Notes: generated by a model not told the origin, from the letters alone. A stretch of DNA of 33,541 nucleotides from Pseudonocardia sp. (GCF_025465255.1 NZ_JAODNI010000207.1:1-33541); one strand, 5' to 3'. Shown: positions 1 to 7,988, numbered from the stretch's first letter. Made by a program: numbers and translations.

Positions 1-2
1 CC

Positions 3-176
3 CTCCTGCACCTGTCGATCCGCGACGACGGCGTCGGCGGCGCCGATCCCGCCGCAGGTTCGGGTCTGATCGGGCTGCGCGACCGGGTACAGGCCCTGGG
101 CGGGACGATCGAGGTCAGCAGCCGCCCGGGGGACGGGACGGCGATCCTCGTCGAGCTCCCGCTGCAGCCCCGCTGA
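3..176 (+). CDS. Sensor histidine kinase, C-terminal end (partial)
   Basis: Only the last 57 codons are in the window; the gene enters from the left edge. The visible part is the end of a HATPase_c ATP-binding domain: the G1-type motif DDGVGG, then GSGLIGLRDRV (G2-type) and the closing strand GGTIEVSSRPGDGTAILVELPL. The GLxGLRDRV wording is typical of NarL/DesK-type (HisKA_3) two-component kinases, which autophosphorylate on histidine and pass phosphate to a LuxR-type response regulator. The regulator gene, if adjacent, would lie outside the window. Family is well supported; the signal sensed cannot be told. Confidence 0.85.
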   Translation, partial: LLHLSIRDDGVGGADPAAGSGLIGLRDRVQALGGTIEVSSRPGDGTAILVELPLQPR

Positions 177-309
177 CCCCTCGAACCGCCGGGCGATGCC
201 AAGGCGACGGCGGCAACCCTCAGCGGTGGGGCCACGGCTAGGCCTGGTTCGCCTCGCGCTGCGAGCGCCATGCCGGATCAGCGTCGACAGCGGCGGCGAA
301 GTTAGCGTT

Positions 310-757
310 TCAGTGCTCGGGCAGCGGCCAGCAGTCGGGCAGCTCGCCGCGGGTGATCTCGCACCAGTGGCCGAGGACCTCGGCGATCCACCGGCGAGGA
401 TCGGTCGAGCTCCTCGGTGGTGAACTGCCGCAGCGCGGCCAGCTCCGGGGCCGCCAGGCTGCCCGGAACATCGTCGCCCGTCCGGCGACCTCGGCCTCGC
501 CCCGCACGAGCTTCGAGCCGGTGCCGCCGGTGTCGAGGCGCAGCACGGCGTCCGGGTGCAGGAGCGCGACCAACCCCGCGAAGTCGCCGCCGCGTGCCGC
601 CGCGAGCCAGGCGATCGACGATCGCCCGCTGCCGGGCGCGGTCGGGCTGCCCGGCCGGCGTGGCGCCCTGGACCCGCCGCCGCGCCCGGCTGGCCAGCTG
701 CCGAGCCGCGGCCGGGGTCCGCCCCACCATTGGGGCGATCTGCTCGAACGGCACCGC
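310..757 (-). pseudogene. ECF sigma factor remnant (sigma-70 region 4 plus SnoaL-like tail), frameshifted
   Basis: Reading right to left, one frame gives AVPFEQIAPMVGRTPAAARQ followed by an arginine-rich stretch. This is the region 4 helix-turn-helix of SigJ/ECF41-type sigma factors. At about 612-618 the homology jumps to another frame, giving WLAAARGGDFAGLVALLHPD and AVLRLDTGG, the start of the SnoaL-like tail these sigma factors carry. Region 2 is absent, and the tail stops being recognisable after about position 480. The last 25 residues (WIAEVLGHWCEITRGELPDCW) do not look like a SnoaL domain and may derive from a different gene. No single frame encodes a working protein. Confident as a remnant; the exact ends are approximate. 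Confidence 0.7.
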
Positions 758-843
758 AAAACGCGGCGGATCTCGTCGACGGTCTTGCCTGCCCAGTGGC
801 GGGTTCAGTGCACGAGGAGCGCCCCGCCTGCGGTTAGCCCGAG

Positions 844-1575
844 CTACCGCTGGGCCGCCCGGTTCCCGGACAGCATCCAGGACACGGCGCGGTCGACCAC
901 GCGCTCGGGGACGTCATGACCGCCGTCGAACTCCTCGTACGTGACCGGGTAGTCCAGAGCCTGCAGCGCGGGCACGAGCTGCCGGCTGCAGGAGTCGATC
1001 GGCAGAACCCGGTCGTCGGTCCCGTGCGAGACGAACACGCGCGGCTTGCCGTGCGCCACCAGCGGGGCGGCGAAGCCGGGAGAGAACGCGAGCACGGCGT
1101 CGAACAGGTCGCCGTTGGTGAGCCCGATCGACAGGGCATACGAGGCCCCGTCGGAGAAGCCGCCGATCATCATCCGCTCGACGAGGTGTGAGTCGAGGAC
1201 CTCGTCGAGCACGCGGTCGAGCCTGCGCACGTCCGGGCCGAAGCCGTCGACGATCAGATCCCAGGTGCCCGAGACCGATTTCGGTGCCACGAGCAGGAGC
1301 CGATGCTCGTCGGCGGCCGGCAACAGCAGGTCCAGGCCCTGGCGTGGCGACGCGCCGGCCCCGTGCAGGAGCAGCACCAGCGGGTAGGGGCGCTCGTCCA
1401 CCGGCGCCGGCACGTACGCCAGCGCCACCAGCTCGCCCGCCGGTCCCTCGAACCGCAGCAGGCCCGCCCTCGTGGAGGCGGCCAGCGGCCGGCAGAGGCG
1501 CGCCGTCAGGCGCCCGTGACGAGAGTTCTCCGCCGGCTGCTGGTGTGGTGGCGCCGGCTCCCGTGTGAGAGGCAT
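844..1575 (-). CDS. Alpha/beta hydrolase (dienelactone hydrolase/carboxylesterase type)
   Basis: 243 residues. A serine hydrolase of the PHB depolymerase/carboxylesterase kind. The oxyanion-hole motif LLLHGAGAS lies at about 68-76, the nucleophile elbow GGFSDGAS has Ser141, the acid is in HGTDDRVLP (Asp187 or Asp188), and the base is His220 in GGHDV. I chose the ATG at 1575 (MPLTREP) because a purine-rich GAGAGCGAG precedes it and the residues further upstream are low-complexity arginine/proline sequence. No signal peptide, so it is probably cytosolic. It stands alone between decayed genes, so the substrate cannot be inferred from context. Confidence 0.85.
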   Translation of the reverse strand: MPLTREPAPPHQQPAENSRHGRLTARLCRPLAASTRAGLLRFEGPAGELVALAYVPAPVDERPYPLVLLLHGAGASPRQGLDLLLPAADEHRLLLVAPKSVSGTWDLIVDGFGPDVRRLDRVLDEVLDSHLVERMMIGGFSDGASYALSIGLTNGDLFDAVLAFSPGFAAPLVAHGKPRVFVSHGTDDRVLPIDSCSRQLVPALQALDYPVTYEEFDGGHDVPERVVDRAVSWMLSGNRAAQR

Positions 1576-1816
1576 GGTCGCTCGCTCTCGATCGTGATCC
1601 GGCCGGTATGGCCGGGTCGTCCGGCGGAGGGTTACCCGCTCCCCTGGGTGGAATCCGTCACCCATACGAGGGCGTCCGGTCGGGCGCCCGGCCGGAAGGA
1701 TGGAAGAGCGGCACCCACGGCGCATCTGCTGGCCGAGGACATGGACGAGCTCCCTCCGGCGCGGCCCACCTCGAGCAGGTGCGTGCCCGGCCCGTGTGGT
1801 GGTTCACTACTGGGCT

Positions 1817-2029
1817 TCACCAGCGGGGTGTCGGCGCCGCGGCCGGGGCCGGCCCGCCCGGGCAGGTGAGCCGGCGGCCTGCGGTGCGGTCGGCCTCCTC
1901 GTATCGGCGATCGATGCCGAGGCCGGCGCGGTAGTCCTCGAGCATCGCGTGCACTGTGGCCGGGGCGTGGATGGCGGAGCGGTACTCGGCGAAGGCCTCG
2001 GCGCCCATCCGCTTCCGCGCGGTGAACAC
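1817..2029 (-). pseudogene. Haloacetate dehalogenase-like hydrolase fragment
   Basis: A 70-codon frame whose central part (FAEYRSAIHAPATVHAM, then EDYRAGLGIDRRYEEAD and AGRRLTCP) matches the cap-to-core region of fluoro/haloacetate dehalogenases, alpha/beta hydrolases that normally have about 290-300 residues. The upstream part with the nucleophile and the downstream part with the catalytic His are both missing. A possible continuation (GGADTPLVK) lies in another frame near 1830. This is a small relic of a deleted or recombined gene, not a functional protein. Confidence 0.7.
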
Positions 2030-2725
2030 GCTGCGCGGCTATCGCAGCGACTGGACGCCGTGGAGATTGCGATTCGCTACGACAACCAAGCCTCCTCAGC
2101 GCCGGACCTTGCGGTACCTCGACCAAAAGTAGGCGTCGATCCGCCCGGACCGGGCTCGGGCTATCGCTCGTTCCTCTGTGAGGCGGAATATCGCTAGGCC
2201 GTATGGATTGGCGCAGCCCGGGATGCGTCGTCGGCTGTGCGAGCAGCGAGATTCGGTGTCCGGCGCCCTGCGCTGGCCTCGCTACGCCTAACGGCCGGGG
2301 CCGCGGGGTGGGCGGGTGGGCCGTCCGGACCCTCCTTGTGCCAATTGAGGCCTCGACCCTGGCCTGACGTGCCCTGCGCGGCCAGGATTGTGATCCCCTT
2401 TCCAGCCAGGCTGGGCGGTGGCGTTCCGGCTCGCACCTGTCGAAATGGTTCCCTGGATGGAGTCGAGCATGGTCCCTGGACCAGAGCAGTCAGGCCTAGC
2501 GGAATCAGGCGTCGATGCCTGGCAGTCGGTCACGTCGAGTCCGGAGATGGTGGAGGGCTTCGCTGGCGACAAACCGACGCTGATTCTCATCGGCCATTCA
2601 TGTTCTCCCGGCCATGGCGGAAGCACGTACAGCCCGTCACCTCACGTCGCCGGGCGAGCAGCCGGACTCCGGCTCGCTCCGACCATCCTGAGGGTCGAGA
2701 CGCTCGCCCGGTTGGAGCTGTGACG
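2030..2725. other. Non-coding stretch of about 700 bases upstream of murT
   Basis: No convincing gene on either strand. The murT reading frame stays open back to 2237, but that part has no family resemblance and a composition unlike MurT. Locally the base composition looks less GC-rich than in the neighbouring genes. It may be the eroded remains of a gene; the murT promoter should lie near its right end. Confidence 0.5.
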
Positions 2726-4051
2726 GTGGGCTCGACGGAACCTCTGGCGACTGACGAGGCGCGGGGTGGTGCGGTCCGTCGCGCGCGGACCGCGCCACCG
2801 CGCCGGCGGAGGTGGGGGTGGTGGACGAGGGTCGCGGTCATGGCCGGGCTCGCCGCCAGCGCTGTGTCGCGGCGAGCCGGACTCGGCGCTGGGGGCATCA
2901 TCGGCGGCCGGGTCACGCTGGCGCTGCACCCGTCGGCGCTGTCGCGGCTCGCGGCCGGCCGGCGGGTGGTGCTGGTGTCGGGGACCAACGGGAAGACGAC
3001 CACGAGCCATCTGCTGGCTGCGGCGCTGCGCACCGCGGGTCCGGTGGTGCACAACGCGTCGGGGGCGAACATGGCCGACGGTGCTGTGGCCGCGCTCGCC
3101 GCCGACCTCGACGCCACGACGGCCGTCATCGAGGTCGACGAGCTGCACCTGGCCGCGGTCGCGGCCGCCGTGAGTCCGGCCGTGATCGTGCTGCTCAACC
3201 TGTCACGGGACCAGCTCGACCGAGGCAGCGAGGTGCGCGCCGTCGCGGCCGCGCTCGCGGTCCCGCTCGCCGCCCACCCCGACACCGTGGTGGTGGCCAA
3301 CGCCGACGACCCGATGGTGGTGTGGGCCGCGCAGCAGGCGGCCCGGACGGTGTGGGTCGCCACCGGCAGCCGGTGGAGTGCCGACGCTGACAGCTGCCCG
3401 CGCTGCGGAGCCACCTTGCACCGCGGCGACGCCGATGAGGAGAAGTGGTGGTGCGACTGCGGCCTGACCCGGCCCGATCCGCAGTGGAGCGCCCTCGACG
3501 ACGCTGCGGTCACGGGGGGTGAGGTGGTCGCGCTCGGTCTGCGGCTGCCGGGGCGGTTCAACGTGGGCAACGCGGTCATGGCGTTGGCGGCCGGGTCGCT
3601 GCTCGGGGTGGAGCACCGCGTCGGCGCCGCCGCAATGGCGCAGCTACCGGACGTGGGCGGCCGTTACGCCCTCCTCACCCATGGCGAGCATCGGCTGCGG
3701 CTGTTGTTGGCGAAGAACCCGGCGGGGTGGACCGAGACGGTCGGGCTGCTGCAGGACTGCAGGCCGTTGCTGGTGGTCGTGAATGCCCGGGAGGCTGATG
3801 GCCGGGACACCTCGTGGTTGTGGGATGTCGCGTTCGAGCAGTTGGGAGCCCGCCCGGTCGTAGCAGCGGGGGAGAACGCGGCGGATCTCGGGGTGCGCCT
3901 GAGCTACGCCGGGATCGCCCACACCACCGTGGGTGACCCGCTGGCCGGGCTGGGTCAGCTGCAACCGGGGCGGGTCGATGTGGTCGCCAACTACACCGCC
4001 TTCCACCAGCTGCGCCGCCGGCTCGTCACCGCTGAAGGTGGCCCGGGGTGA
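2726..4051 (+). CDS. murT: Lipid II isoglutaminyl synthase, ATP-dependent subunit MurT
   Basis: 441 residues. With GatD it amidates the alpha-carboxyl of D-glutamate in the peptidoglycan stem peptide of lipid II, on the cytoplasmic side of the membrane. Mur ligase central domain: P-loop SGTNGKTTTS at about 85-94, GANMADG, and NLSRDQLDRGSE. A Cys4 zinc ribbon specific to MurT is present (Cys224, Cys227, Cys243, Cys245). The C-terminal DUF1727 domain has NAREADGRDTSWLWD, with Asp361 the likely counterpart of the Asp that completes the GatD catalytic triad. The GTG at 2726 is preferred because GGAG lies 8 bases upstream and the N-terminus then matches the family; an ATG at 2840 would give a shorter form. 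The stop overlaps the gatD start by 4 bases. Confidence 0.93.
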   Translation: MGSTEPLATDEARGGAVRRARTAPPRRRRWGWWTRVAVMAGLAASAVSRRAGLGAGGIIGGRVTLALHPSALSRLAAGRRVVLVSGTNGKTTTSHLLAAALRTAGPVVHNASGANMADGAVAALAADLDATTAVIEVDELHLAAVAAAVSPAVIVLLNLSRDQLDRGSEVRAVAAALAVPLAAHPDTVVVANADDPMVVWAAQQAARTVWVATGSRWSADADSCPRCGATLHRGDADEEKWWCDCGLTRPDPQWSALDDAAVTGGEVVALGLRLPGRFNVGNAVMALAAGSLLGVEHRVGAAAMAQLPDVGGRYALLTHGEHRLRLLLAKNPAGWTETVGLLQDCRPLLVVVNAREADGRDTSWLWDVAFEQLGARPVVAAGENAADLGVRLSYAGIAHTTVGDPLAGLGQLQPGRVDVVANYTAFHQLRRRLVTAEGGPG

Positions 4052-4824
4052 CCGCGGCGTCGGACCTGACGATCGGGGTGCTGCTGCCTGATCTGTTGGG
4101 CACCTACTCCGACTCGGGCAATGCGGTGGTGCTCGCACAGCGCGCCCGCTGGCGCGGCTTCGGTGCCCGTGTCGAGCAGATCACCGCCGCCGCCCCACCA
4201 CCGACGTCGTGTGACATCTACCTGTTGGGTGGGGGTGAGGACACCGCGCAGGGCTTCGCGGTCGACTGGTTGCGGCGGCACCCCGGCTTGTGTCGGGTGC
4301 TGGCCGGGCCGGGGTTGACGTTCGGGGTGTGCGCCGGTCTGCAGATTCTTGGTCACACCTTCACCGATCTACGGGGGCGCCGCCATGACGGTGTGGGGTT
4401 ACTGGATCTGAGCACCTCGCCGGGGCGGCGCCGGATCGTGGGTGAGGTGATCACCCGCTGCGTCATTCCTGGGGTCGGGTTGGTCACCGGGTTCGCCAAC
4501 CACCGTGGTGCCACCACCCTGGGGCCGTCAGCGCGTCCGTTGGGCCGGGTGGTGTCGGGGACCGGGAACGACGCGCGATCCGCGCGCCGGGACGCGGTGG
4601 ACGGCGCGGTCGGTGAGAATGTGATCGGGACCTATCTGCACGGCCCGGTGCTGGCCCGCAACCCGGCGCTCGCGGATCATCTGCTCGAGCGGGTGACGGG
4701 GGTGTCCTTCGCGGGGACGGGTGAGCCGGATGTCCCGGATCTACCCGCCCTGCGGGCCAGCTACCTGGCCCGGGCGCGGCGCCGGCTCGGTGTCGCGCCG
4801 ATCGCGGGCCGGGAAGGTCTGTGA
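4048..4824 (+). CDS. gatD: Lipid II isoglutaminyl synthase, glutamine amidotransferase subunit GatD
   Basis: 258 residues. A class I glutamine amidotransferase (GATase_3 type) that supplies ammonia to MurT. The glutaminase Cys95 sits in TFGVCAGLQILG, and His198 in GTYLHGPVLARNP is the likely catalytic base. The glycine-rich LLGGGEDTAQ precedes them. It starts at the GTG at 4048, overlapping the murT stop as GTGA, so the two subunits are translationally coupled. This fits their obligate heterodimer. Length and motifs are normal for the family. Its own stop again overlaps the next small frame as GTGA. Confidence 0.95.
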   Translation: MTAASDLTIGVLLPDLLGTYSDSGNAVVLAQRARWRGFGARVEQITAAAPPPTSCDIYLLGGGEDTAQGFAVDWLRRHPGLCRVLAGPGLTFGVCAGLQILGHTFTDLRGRRHDGVGLLDLSTSPGRRRIVGEVITRCVIPGVGLVTGFANHRGATTLGPSARPLGRVVSGTGNDARSARRDAVDGAVGENVIGTYLHGPVLARNPALADHLLERVTGVSFAGTGEPDVPDLPALRASYLARARRRLGVAPIAGREGL

Positions 4825-5027
4825 CCGGCCGGCGGCGGTGGGGCCGGGCATTCATCGGGCTCTCATCGTTGTGGGGACATGGTGGAGGCATCGACTCGAG
4901 TCGTCGGCGCGGCGGCACCCCGCCGGGCGAGGTCCAACCGAGTCGTAGCGCGCCGCGCACGGTGCTGCTGGTGCTGCTGACCGTGGCGGCCTGCGCGCTG
5001 CTCGCCGTCGCCATCTTCGGCCGGTAG
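4821..5027 (+). CDS. Small single-span membrane protein coupled to gatD
   Basis: 68 residues, starting at a GTG that overlaps the gatD stop by 4 bases (GTGA), the same arrangement as murT-gatD. The first 45 residues are basic and polar. The last 24 form a clear transmembrane helix (TVLLVLLTVAACALLAVAIF) ending in GR. I do not recognise a family. The overlap and the well-formed helix argue for a real gene. The short length and lack of homologues known to me argue for caution. If real, it would be a membrane partner made together with the lipid II amidase. Confidence 0.5.
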   Translation: MTGRRRWGRAFIGLSSLWGHGGGIDSSRRRGGTPPGEVQPSRSAPRTVLLVLLTVAACALLAVAIFGR

Positions 5028-5328
5028 AGCCAGGCGAGGAATCCCCCGCCTGACCGGGCTGGCCGCACTATGCTTCGTTGCCCTGATGATCGGCGGTGAC
5101 GCTCACATGGGTCGTGATGGGCGGCATGCTCGTCGCGATCCCCGCGTCGCTGTCCCTGCGGCCGCAGGTCGGGACGACTACTCGGTAGTCCTCTGGAGAG
5201 CCTCGACCTGGCCGGGGCCGCCGTTGTCCGGGACCGGCCCTCGCCCGTACCATCGGCCCTTGCGCGGGCCACGTCGGGTTTGGCCCGGGGGCCGCGCTGT
5301 AATCGGCCGCGACGATGGGGTGGCGCAG
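5028..5328. other. Intergenic stretch upstream of the gamma-carbonic-anhydrase-like gene
   Basis: About 300 bases with no supported gene. The carbonic-anhydrase frame stays open back to 5086, but the extra residues show no homology. A short perfect hairpin GACTAC-TCG-GTAGTC occupies 5176-5190 and could be an operator or a weak terminator. No confident promoter could be picked. Confidence 0.4.
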
Positions 5329-6135
5329 ATGGCGACGGACGAGTCCCCAAACCGGCCACGGGTCGAGCGCCACGGCGCGATGTTCATCCAGCACCGCCGG
5401 CACTCCCCGCGCGTCGCCGAGACGGCCTATGTGGCACCGACGGCGGTGCTGTGCGGGGACGTCGTCATCGGGCCGCACAGCCGGGTCCTGTTCGGTGCGG
5501 TGGTCACCGCGGAGGGCGGCCCGGTGGAGATCGGCGCCAACTGCGTGATCATGGAGAACGCCGTGGTTCGGGGGGTGCCCGGGCACCGCGCCCGGCTGGG
5601 GGACCACGTGCTGGTCGGCCCGCACGCCCATCTCACGGGTTGCGTGGTCGAGGGCGGGACACGGATCGCGACCGGCGCCGTGGTGTTCACTGGCGCGCTG
5701 CTGGGGGTCGGCGCGGAGGTCGACTTCCACGCCGTCGTGCACGTCAACACCGTGCTCCCGGGCGGCACGACGGTACCGATGGGCTGGTTCGCCGGCGGTA
5801 ACCCAGCTGAGCTGGTGCCCCCCGGCGACCACGCCCGCATCCGCGCCCTGATGGGGCCGCTGGACTACCCGGGCACGGTGTTCGGCATCGGCGACACCGC
5901 CACCCCGTTCCCGGACATGGCCCGCCGCTACTCCCGTGGCCTGGCCCTGCACCGCTACGACCGAATCCTGCCCACCGAGCAGCATCCTGAGCTCCTCGCC
6001 GTGGACACCAGGAGCGAGGCCACGGCCTCCACGGCCGCCGCGACGACGACCACCGAGCCGGCCGACCCGGCCGACCCGGCCGACCCGGCCCGGCGCAGCC
6101 CGGCGCCCAAGGTGGTGCGCAGCGACCGGCTCTGA
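5329..6135 (+). CDS. Gamma-carbonic-anhydrase-like left-handed beta-helix protein
   Basis: 268 residues. Hexapeptide-repeat (LbetaH) protein with the wording of the gamma carbonic anhydrase/YrdA/CaiE-like family: VAPTAVLCGDVVIGPHSRVLFGAVV, then VEIGANCVIMENAVVRG, VLVGPHAHLTGCVVEGG and FAGGNPAELV. His residues in the right region (HAH near VLVGPHAH, and FHAVVH) could bind the metal, but I cannot assign all three ligands with certainty. So catalytic carbonic anhydrase activity is not proven and an acyltransferase-like or structural role is possible. The start is the ATG at 5329, with GGGG 8 bases upstream. The C-terminal tail holds an Ala-Asp-Pro repeat from a tandem DNA repeat. It stands alone. 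Confidence 0.8.
   Translation: MATDESPNRPRVERHGAMFIQHRRHSPRVAETAYVAPTAVLCGDVVIGPHSRVLFGAVVTAEGGPVEIGANCVIMENAVVRGVPGHRARLGDHVLVGPHAHLTGCVVEGGTRIATGAVVFTGALLGVGAEVDFHAVVHVNTVLPGGTTVPMGWFAGGNPAELVPPGDHARIRALMGPLDYPGTVFGIGDTATPFPDMARRYSRGLALHRYDRILPTEQHPELLAVDTRSEATASTAAATTTTEPADPADPADPARRSPAPKVVRSDRL
6061..6087 (+). repeat. Tandem repeat, 9-bp unit, three perfect copies
   Basis: Three identical copies of GCCGACCCG, flanked by partial copies, lie in the tail of the carbonic-anhydrase-like gene. They encode Ala-Asp-Pro units. The unit is a multiple of three, so copy-number change would lengthen or shorten the tail without breaking the frame. Confidence 0.85.
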
Positions 6136-6272
6136 TTTGGTGGTTCTGACCGACCACACCATCGGCCCCACCGGGCGGCACGAAAACTCAGGTCGGGGAC
6201 GTCATGACGACTTCTCTGATGGGGCTGGTCGGGGCTTCGTGAGAGATTTGGCTTCTGGCTAGCCGAGAGGAC

Positions 6273-6467
6273 GTGCACCGGCTGCTGGACGCCGTGCCCG
6301 AGGCCCGGCTTCCGGTGGTGGAACAGGAGCTGCGGGCCAGTCTGGACGGGCCGGTGCCGGCGGCTCCGAGGCGGTTCGCCAGCGCTGGCACGCTGTCGGC
6401 CGAGCACGACCTGGCCGAGCGCTCCGAGGACATCCTGCGGGAGGACCCCGGCTGCCGGCGGCGATAG
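6273..6467 (+). CDS. VapB-like antitoxin of a PIN-domain toxin pair
   Basis: 64 residues from a GTG. The pattern VHRLLDAVPEARLPVVEQEL followed by RRFASAGTLSAEHDLAERSE is that of short actinobacterial antitoxins encoded just upstream of PIN toxins: a helical N-terminus and an acidic tail that wraps the toxin. The family usually begins a few residues earlier (SREDVHRLLD). That residue pattern continues upstream in frame to a stop at 6240, with only a CTG at 6255 as an alternative start, so the true start is unsure. The toxin gene begins 21 bases downstream. Such antitoxins usually repress their own operon. Confidence 0.65.
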   Translation: MHRLLDAVPEARLPVVEQELRASLDGPVPAAPRRFASAGTLSAEHDLAERSEDILREDPGCRRR

Positions 6468-6488
6468 CGCGCGCGGCGGTTCGCCCGC

Positions 6489-6898
6489 GTGATCGTGGTC
6501 GATACGGAGCCGATTGTGGATCTGCTCAACGACCGCGATGATCACCACGAACGCTGCCGGGACTTCCTGGCCAACCACCCGGGCCCGCTGCTGGTCCCGA
6601 CCACGGTGTTCGCCGAGGTGTGCATGCTTGCCGAGCGCCGCCGCGGCACCCGCGCGGAGCTCGCGTTCCTCGCCGATGTCCGGGCGGGCCTGTTCACCCG
6701 GCTGGAGACGACCTCGGCGGACCTGGACCGCATCGCCGACCTGGTTGAGACCTACGCCGATCTGCCCCTGGCACGGTCGACGCGTCAGTGATCGCGCTGG
6801 CCGAACGGCTTAACCTGCCCGCCGTCGCGGCCCTGGACCGCCGTCATTTCGGGGTCGTCCGGCCACGGCACGTCTCGATGCTCGAGCTGCTCCCGTAA
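6489..6898 (+). pseudogene. PIN-domain (VapC-like) ribonuclease toxin with a single-base frameshift
   Basis: The first frame (from GTG 6489) gives VIVVDTEPIVDLLNDRDDHH and TTVFAEVCMLAERRRG, with acidic residues Asp5 and Glu43 of the PIN active site. It then runs off at ADLPLARSTRQ and stops at 6791. From 6773 the next frame continues the protein exactly as expected (TVDASVIALAERLNL, ALDRRHFGVVRP), carrying the remaining Asp residues, and stops at 6896-6898. Adding one G near 6770 would restore LPLGTVDASVIALAE. PIN toxins cleave RNA, and VapC types often cut tRNA. As written the toxin lacks its second acidic cluster and should be dead. A sequencing error is equally possible. Confidence 0.8.
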
Positions 6899-7091
6899 GA
6901 CAGGGGCCCCTCCCGAAGCTACGAAGCTGTCATAAGATCGGTTATCGGTTCGTAGCGCCTGCGCATCGACACGCATCCGATCACCCGCTGACGGATCAGC
7001 TCGTGCCGGCGCACGCTCTCCGACCGAGGCGACGGGGTCCACGACCGCGGTGATGCCGTCTTCGTGACCTGCCCGGCCGCAGAACGGCCGC

Positions 7092-7589
7092 TCAGCGGCC
7101 CTGGGGAGCGAGGAGCTGGTCGATCTGTCCGATCGCGGCGGTCAGGCCCTCCTCCATGCCCATGGCGATCAGCTGCTCCATGGCCTCGAGGCTCGGGAAG
7201 GTCGACGCGATCTCCATCCGGGTCCCGCCCCCGGCCTGCTCCTGGAGGGTGACGCGGACGGTGGTGGTCGGCAGGTCGTTGTTGGGATTGCCGGCGTCGT
7301 CGGCGAACCCGTCCTCGAACTCGAGGCGGTGCGGCGCGTCGGCGGCCAGCACGCGCCACCAGCCCCGGTGCTTGTCGCCCTCGGGCCCGGTCATGAGGTA
7401 GGTGACGCTGCCGCCCGGGGTGAGGTCATGGTCCAGGACGGTCGCCGGGTAGGTCGGCGGCCCCCACCACCGTTCGAGCTGACGCGGGTCACCCCACACC
7501 TGCCAGACCCGCGCGACGGGTGCGTCGAACTGCGTGGTGAGGGTCATCGTCCTGGTCTCGGGGTCCTTGTCGACGCTGGTCAGTGTCAC
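7092..7589 (-). CDS. SRPBCC/AHSA1-type protein (ArsR-coupled)
   Basis: 165 residues from a GTG. Activator of Hsp90 ATPase homologue 1-like START fold: TTQFDAPVARVWQVWGDPRQ, LERWWGPPTYPATV, the GGSVTYLMTGPEGDKHRGWW strand, and ATFPSLEAMEQL-like C-terminal helix. Members bind small hydrophobic ligands in a deep cavity; the function of this stand-alone type is generally unknown. The start overlaps the ArsR stop by 4 bases, and ArsR plus AHSA1-like protein is a common conserved pair. Expression should be controlled by that repressor through the operator at 7943-7960. Confidence 0.88.
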   Translation of the reverse strand: MTLTSVDKDPETRTMTLTTQFDAPVARVWQVWGDPRQLERWWGPPTYPATVLDHDLTPGGSVTYLMTGPEGDKHRGWWRVLAADAPHRLEFEDGFADDAGNPNNDLPTTTVRVTLQEQAGGGTRMEIASTFPSLEAMEQLIAMGMEEGLTAAIGQIDQLLAPQGR

Positions 7590-7951
7590 GAGCTCGCTCC
7601 CTCGTTCGGTTCGGCCTCGGGCGGGTCGGCGAGGATCGCGTCGATGCGGTCCAGGCGCTGTCGCCACACCACTTCGAGCTGGTCGAGCAGGCGATGGGCC
7701 TCGCGCAGGGTGTCGGCGTTGCCGCGCACGCGTTGCTCGCGGCCTCGCCGTTGCTTGGTGACCAGGCCGGCGCGCTCGAGCACGCCGACGTGCTTGTGCA
7801 CGGCCGCGAAGCTCATCGGATAGCGGCGGGCGAGGTCGGACACGGACTGCTCGCCGCGCAGCACCACCGCGACGATGTCCCGCCGGGTGGCGTCCGCGAG
7901 TGCATGGAAGACCCGGTCGGCATGCTCCGCATCGACATCTCCTACAACCAT
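7586..7951 (-). CDS. ArsR-family transcriptional regulator
   Basis: 121 residues. Winged helix-turn-helix: RVFHALADATRRDIVAVVLR, then SVSDLARRYPMSFAAVHKHV and LERAGLVTKQRRGREQRVR. No metal-binding CxC motif, so it belongs to the non-metal ArsR group that is paired with SRPBCC proteins. The ATG at 7951 lies inside a perfect inverted repeat (7943-7960), and a promoter-like pair sits just upstream. This implies tight autoregulation and possibly a leaderless mRNA. It is coupled to the SRPBCC gene by a 4-base overlap. Confidence 0.9.
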   Translation of the reverse strand: MVVGDVDAEHADRVFHALADATRRDIVAVVLRGEQSVSDLARRYPMSFAAVHKHVGVLERAGLVTKQRRGREQRVRGNADTLREAHRLLDQLEVVWRQRLDRIDAILADPPEAEPNEGASS

Positions 7952-7960
7952 CAGGTTGTA
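7943..7960. promoter_or_regulatory. Probable ArsR operator, inverted repeat over the start codon
   Basis: TACAACC-ATCA-GGTTGTA is a perfect 7-bp inverted repeat with a 4-base spacer. It covers the ArsR start codon (7949-7951) and abuts the -10 box. ArsR-family repressors bind such dyads near their own promoter. The match of place and symmetry is the evidence; the exact regulator-site pairing is inference. Confidence 0.7.
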
Positions 7961-7988
7961 AGTTAGACCGAGGCCCCCAGGAGCACAA
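7960..7988 (-). promoter_or_regulatory. Candidate promoter of the arsR-SRPBCC operon
   Basis: On the minus strand TTGTGC (7988-7983) and TAACTT (7965-7960) are separated by exactly 17 bases, a good housekeeping-type spacing. Transcription would begin about 7 bases further, close to the ATG at 7951. The -10 box touches the inverted repeat, so bound repressor would block the polymerase. Confidence 0.5.

Noticed and set aside
2237..2725. Long N-terminal extension of MurT
   Set aside because: No homology in the extra 163 residues. A GTG with good ribosome binding site spacing exists at 2726.
5176..5190. Short GACTAC-TCG-GTAGTC hairpin as a riboswitch or terminator
   Set aside because: Only a 6-bp stem, with no expression platform or conserved aptamer seen. 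Kept only as a remark in the intergenic entry.
7085..7099. GGCCGC-TCA-GCGGCC hairpin over the stop of the SRPBCC gene as a terminator
   Set aside because: It lies partly within the coding end and has a 3-base loop in GC-rich DNA, so chance is likely.
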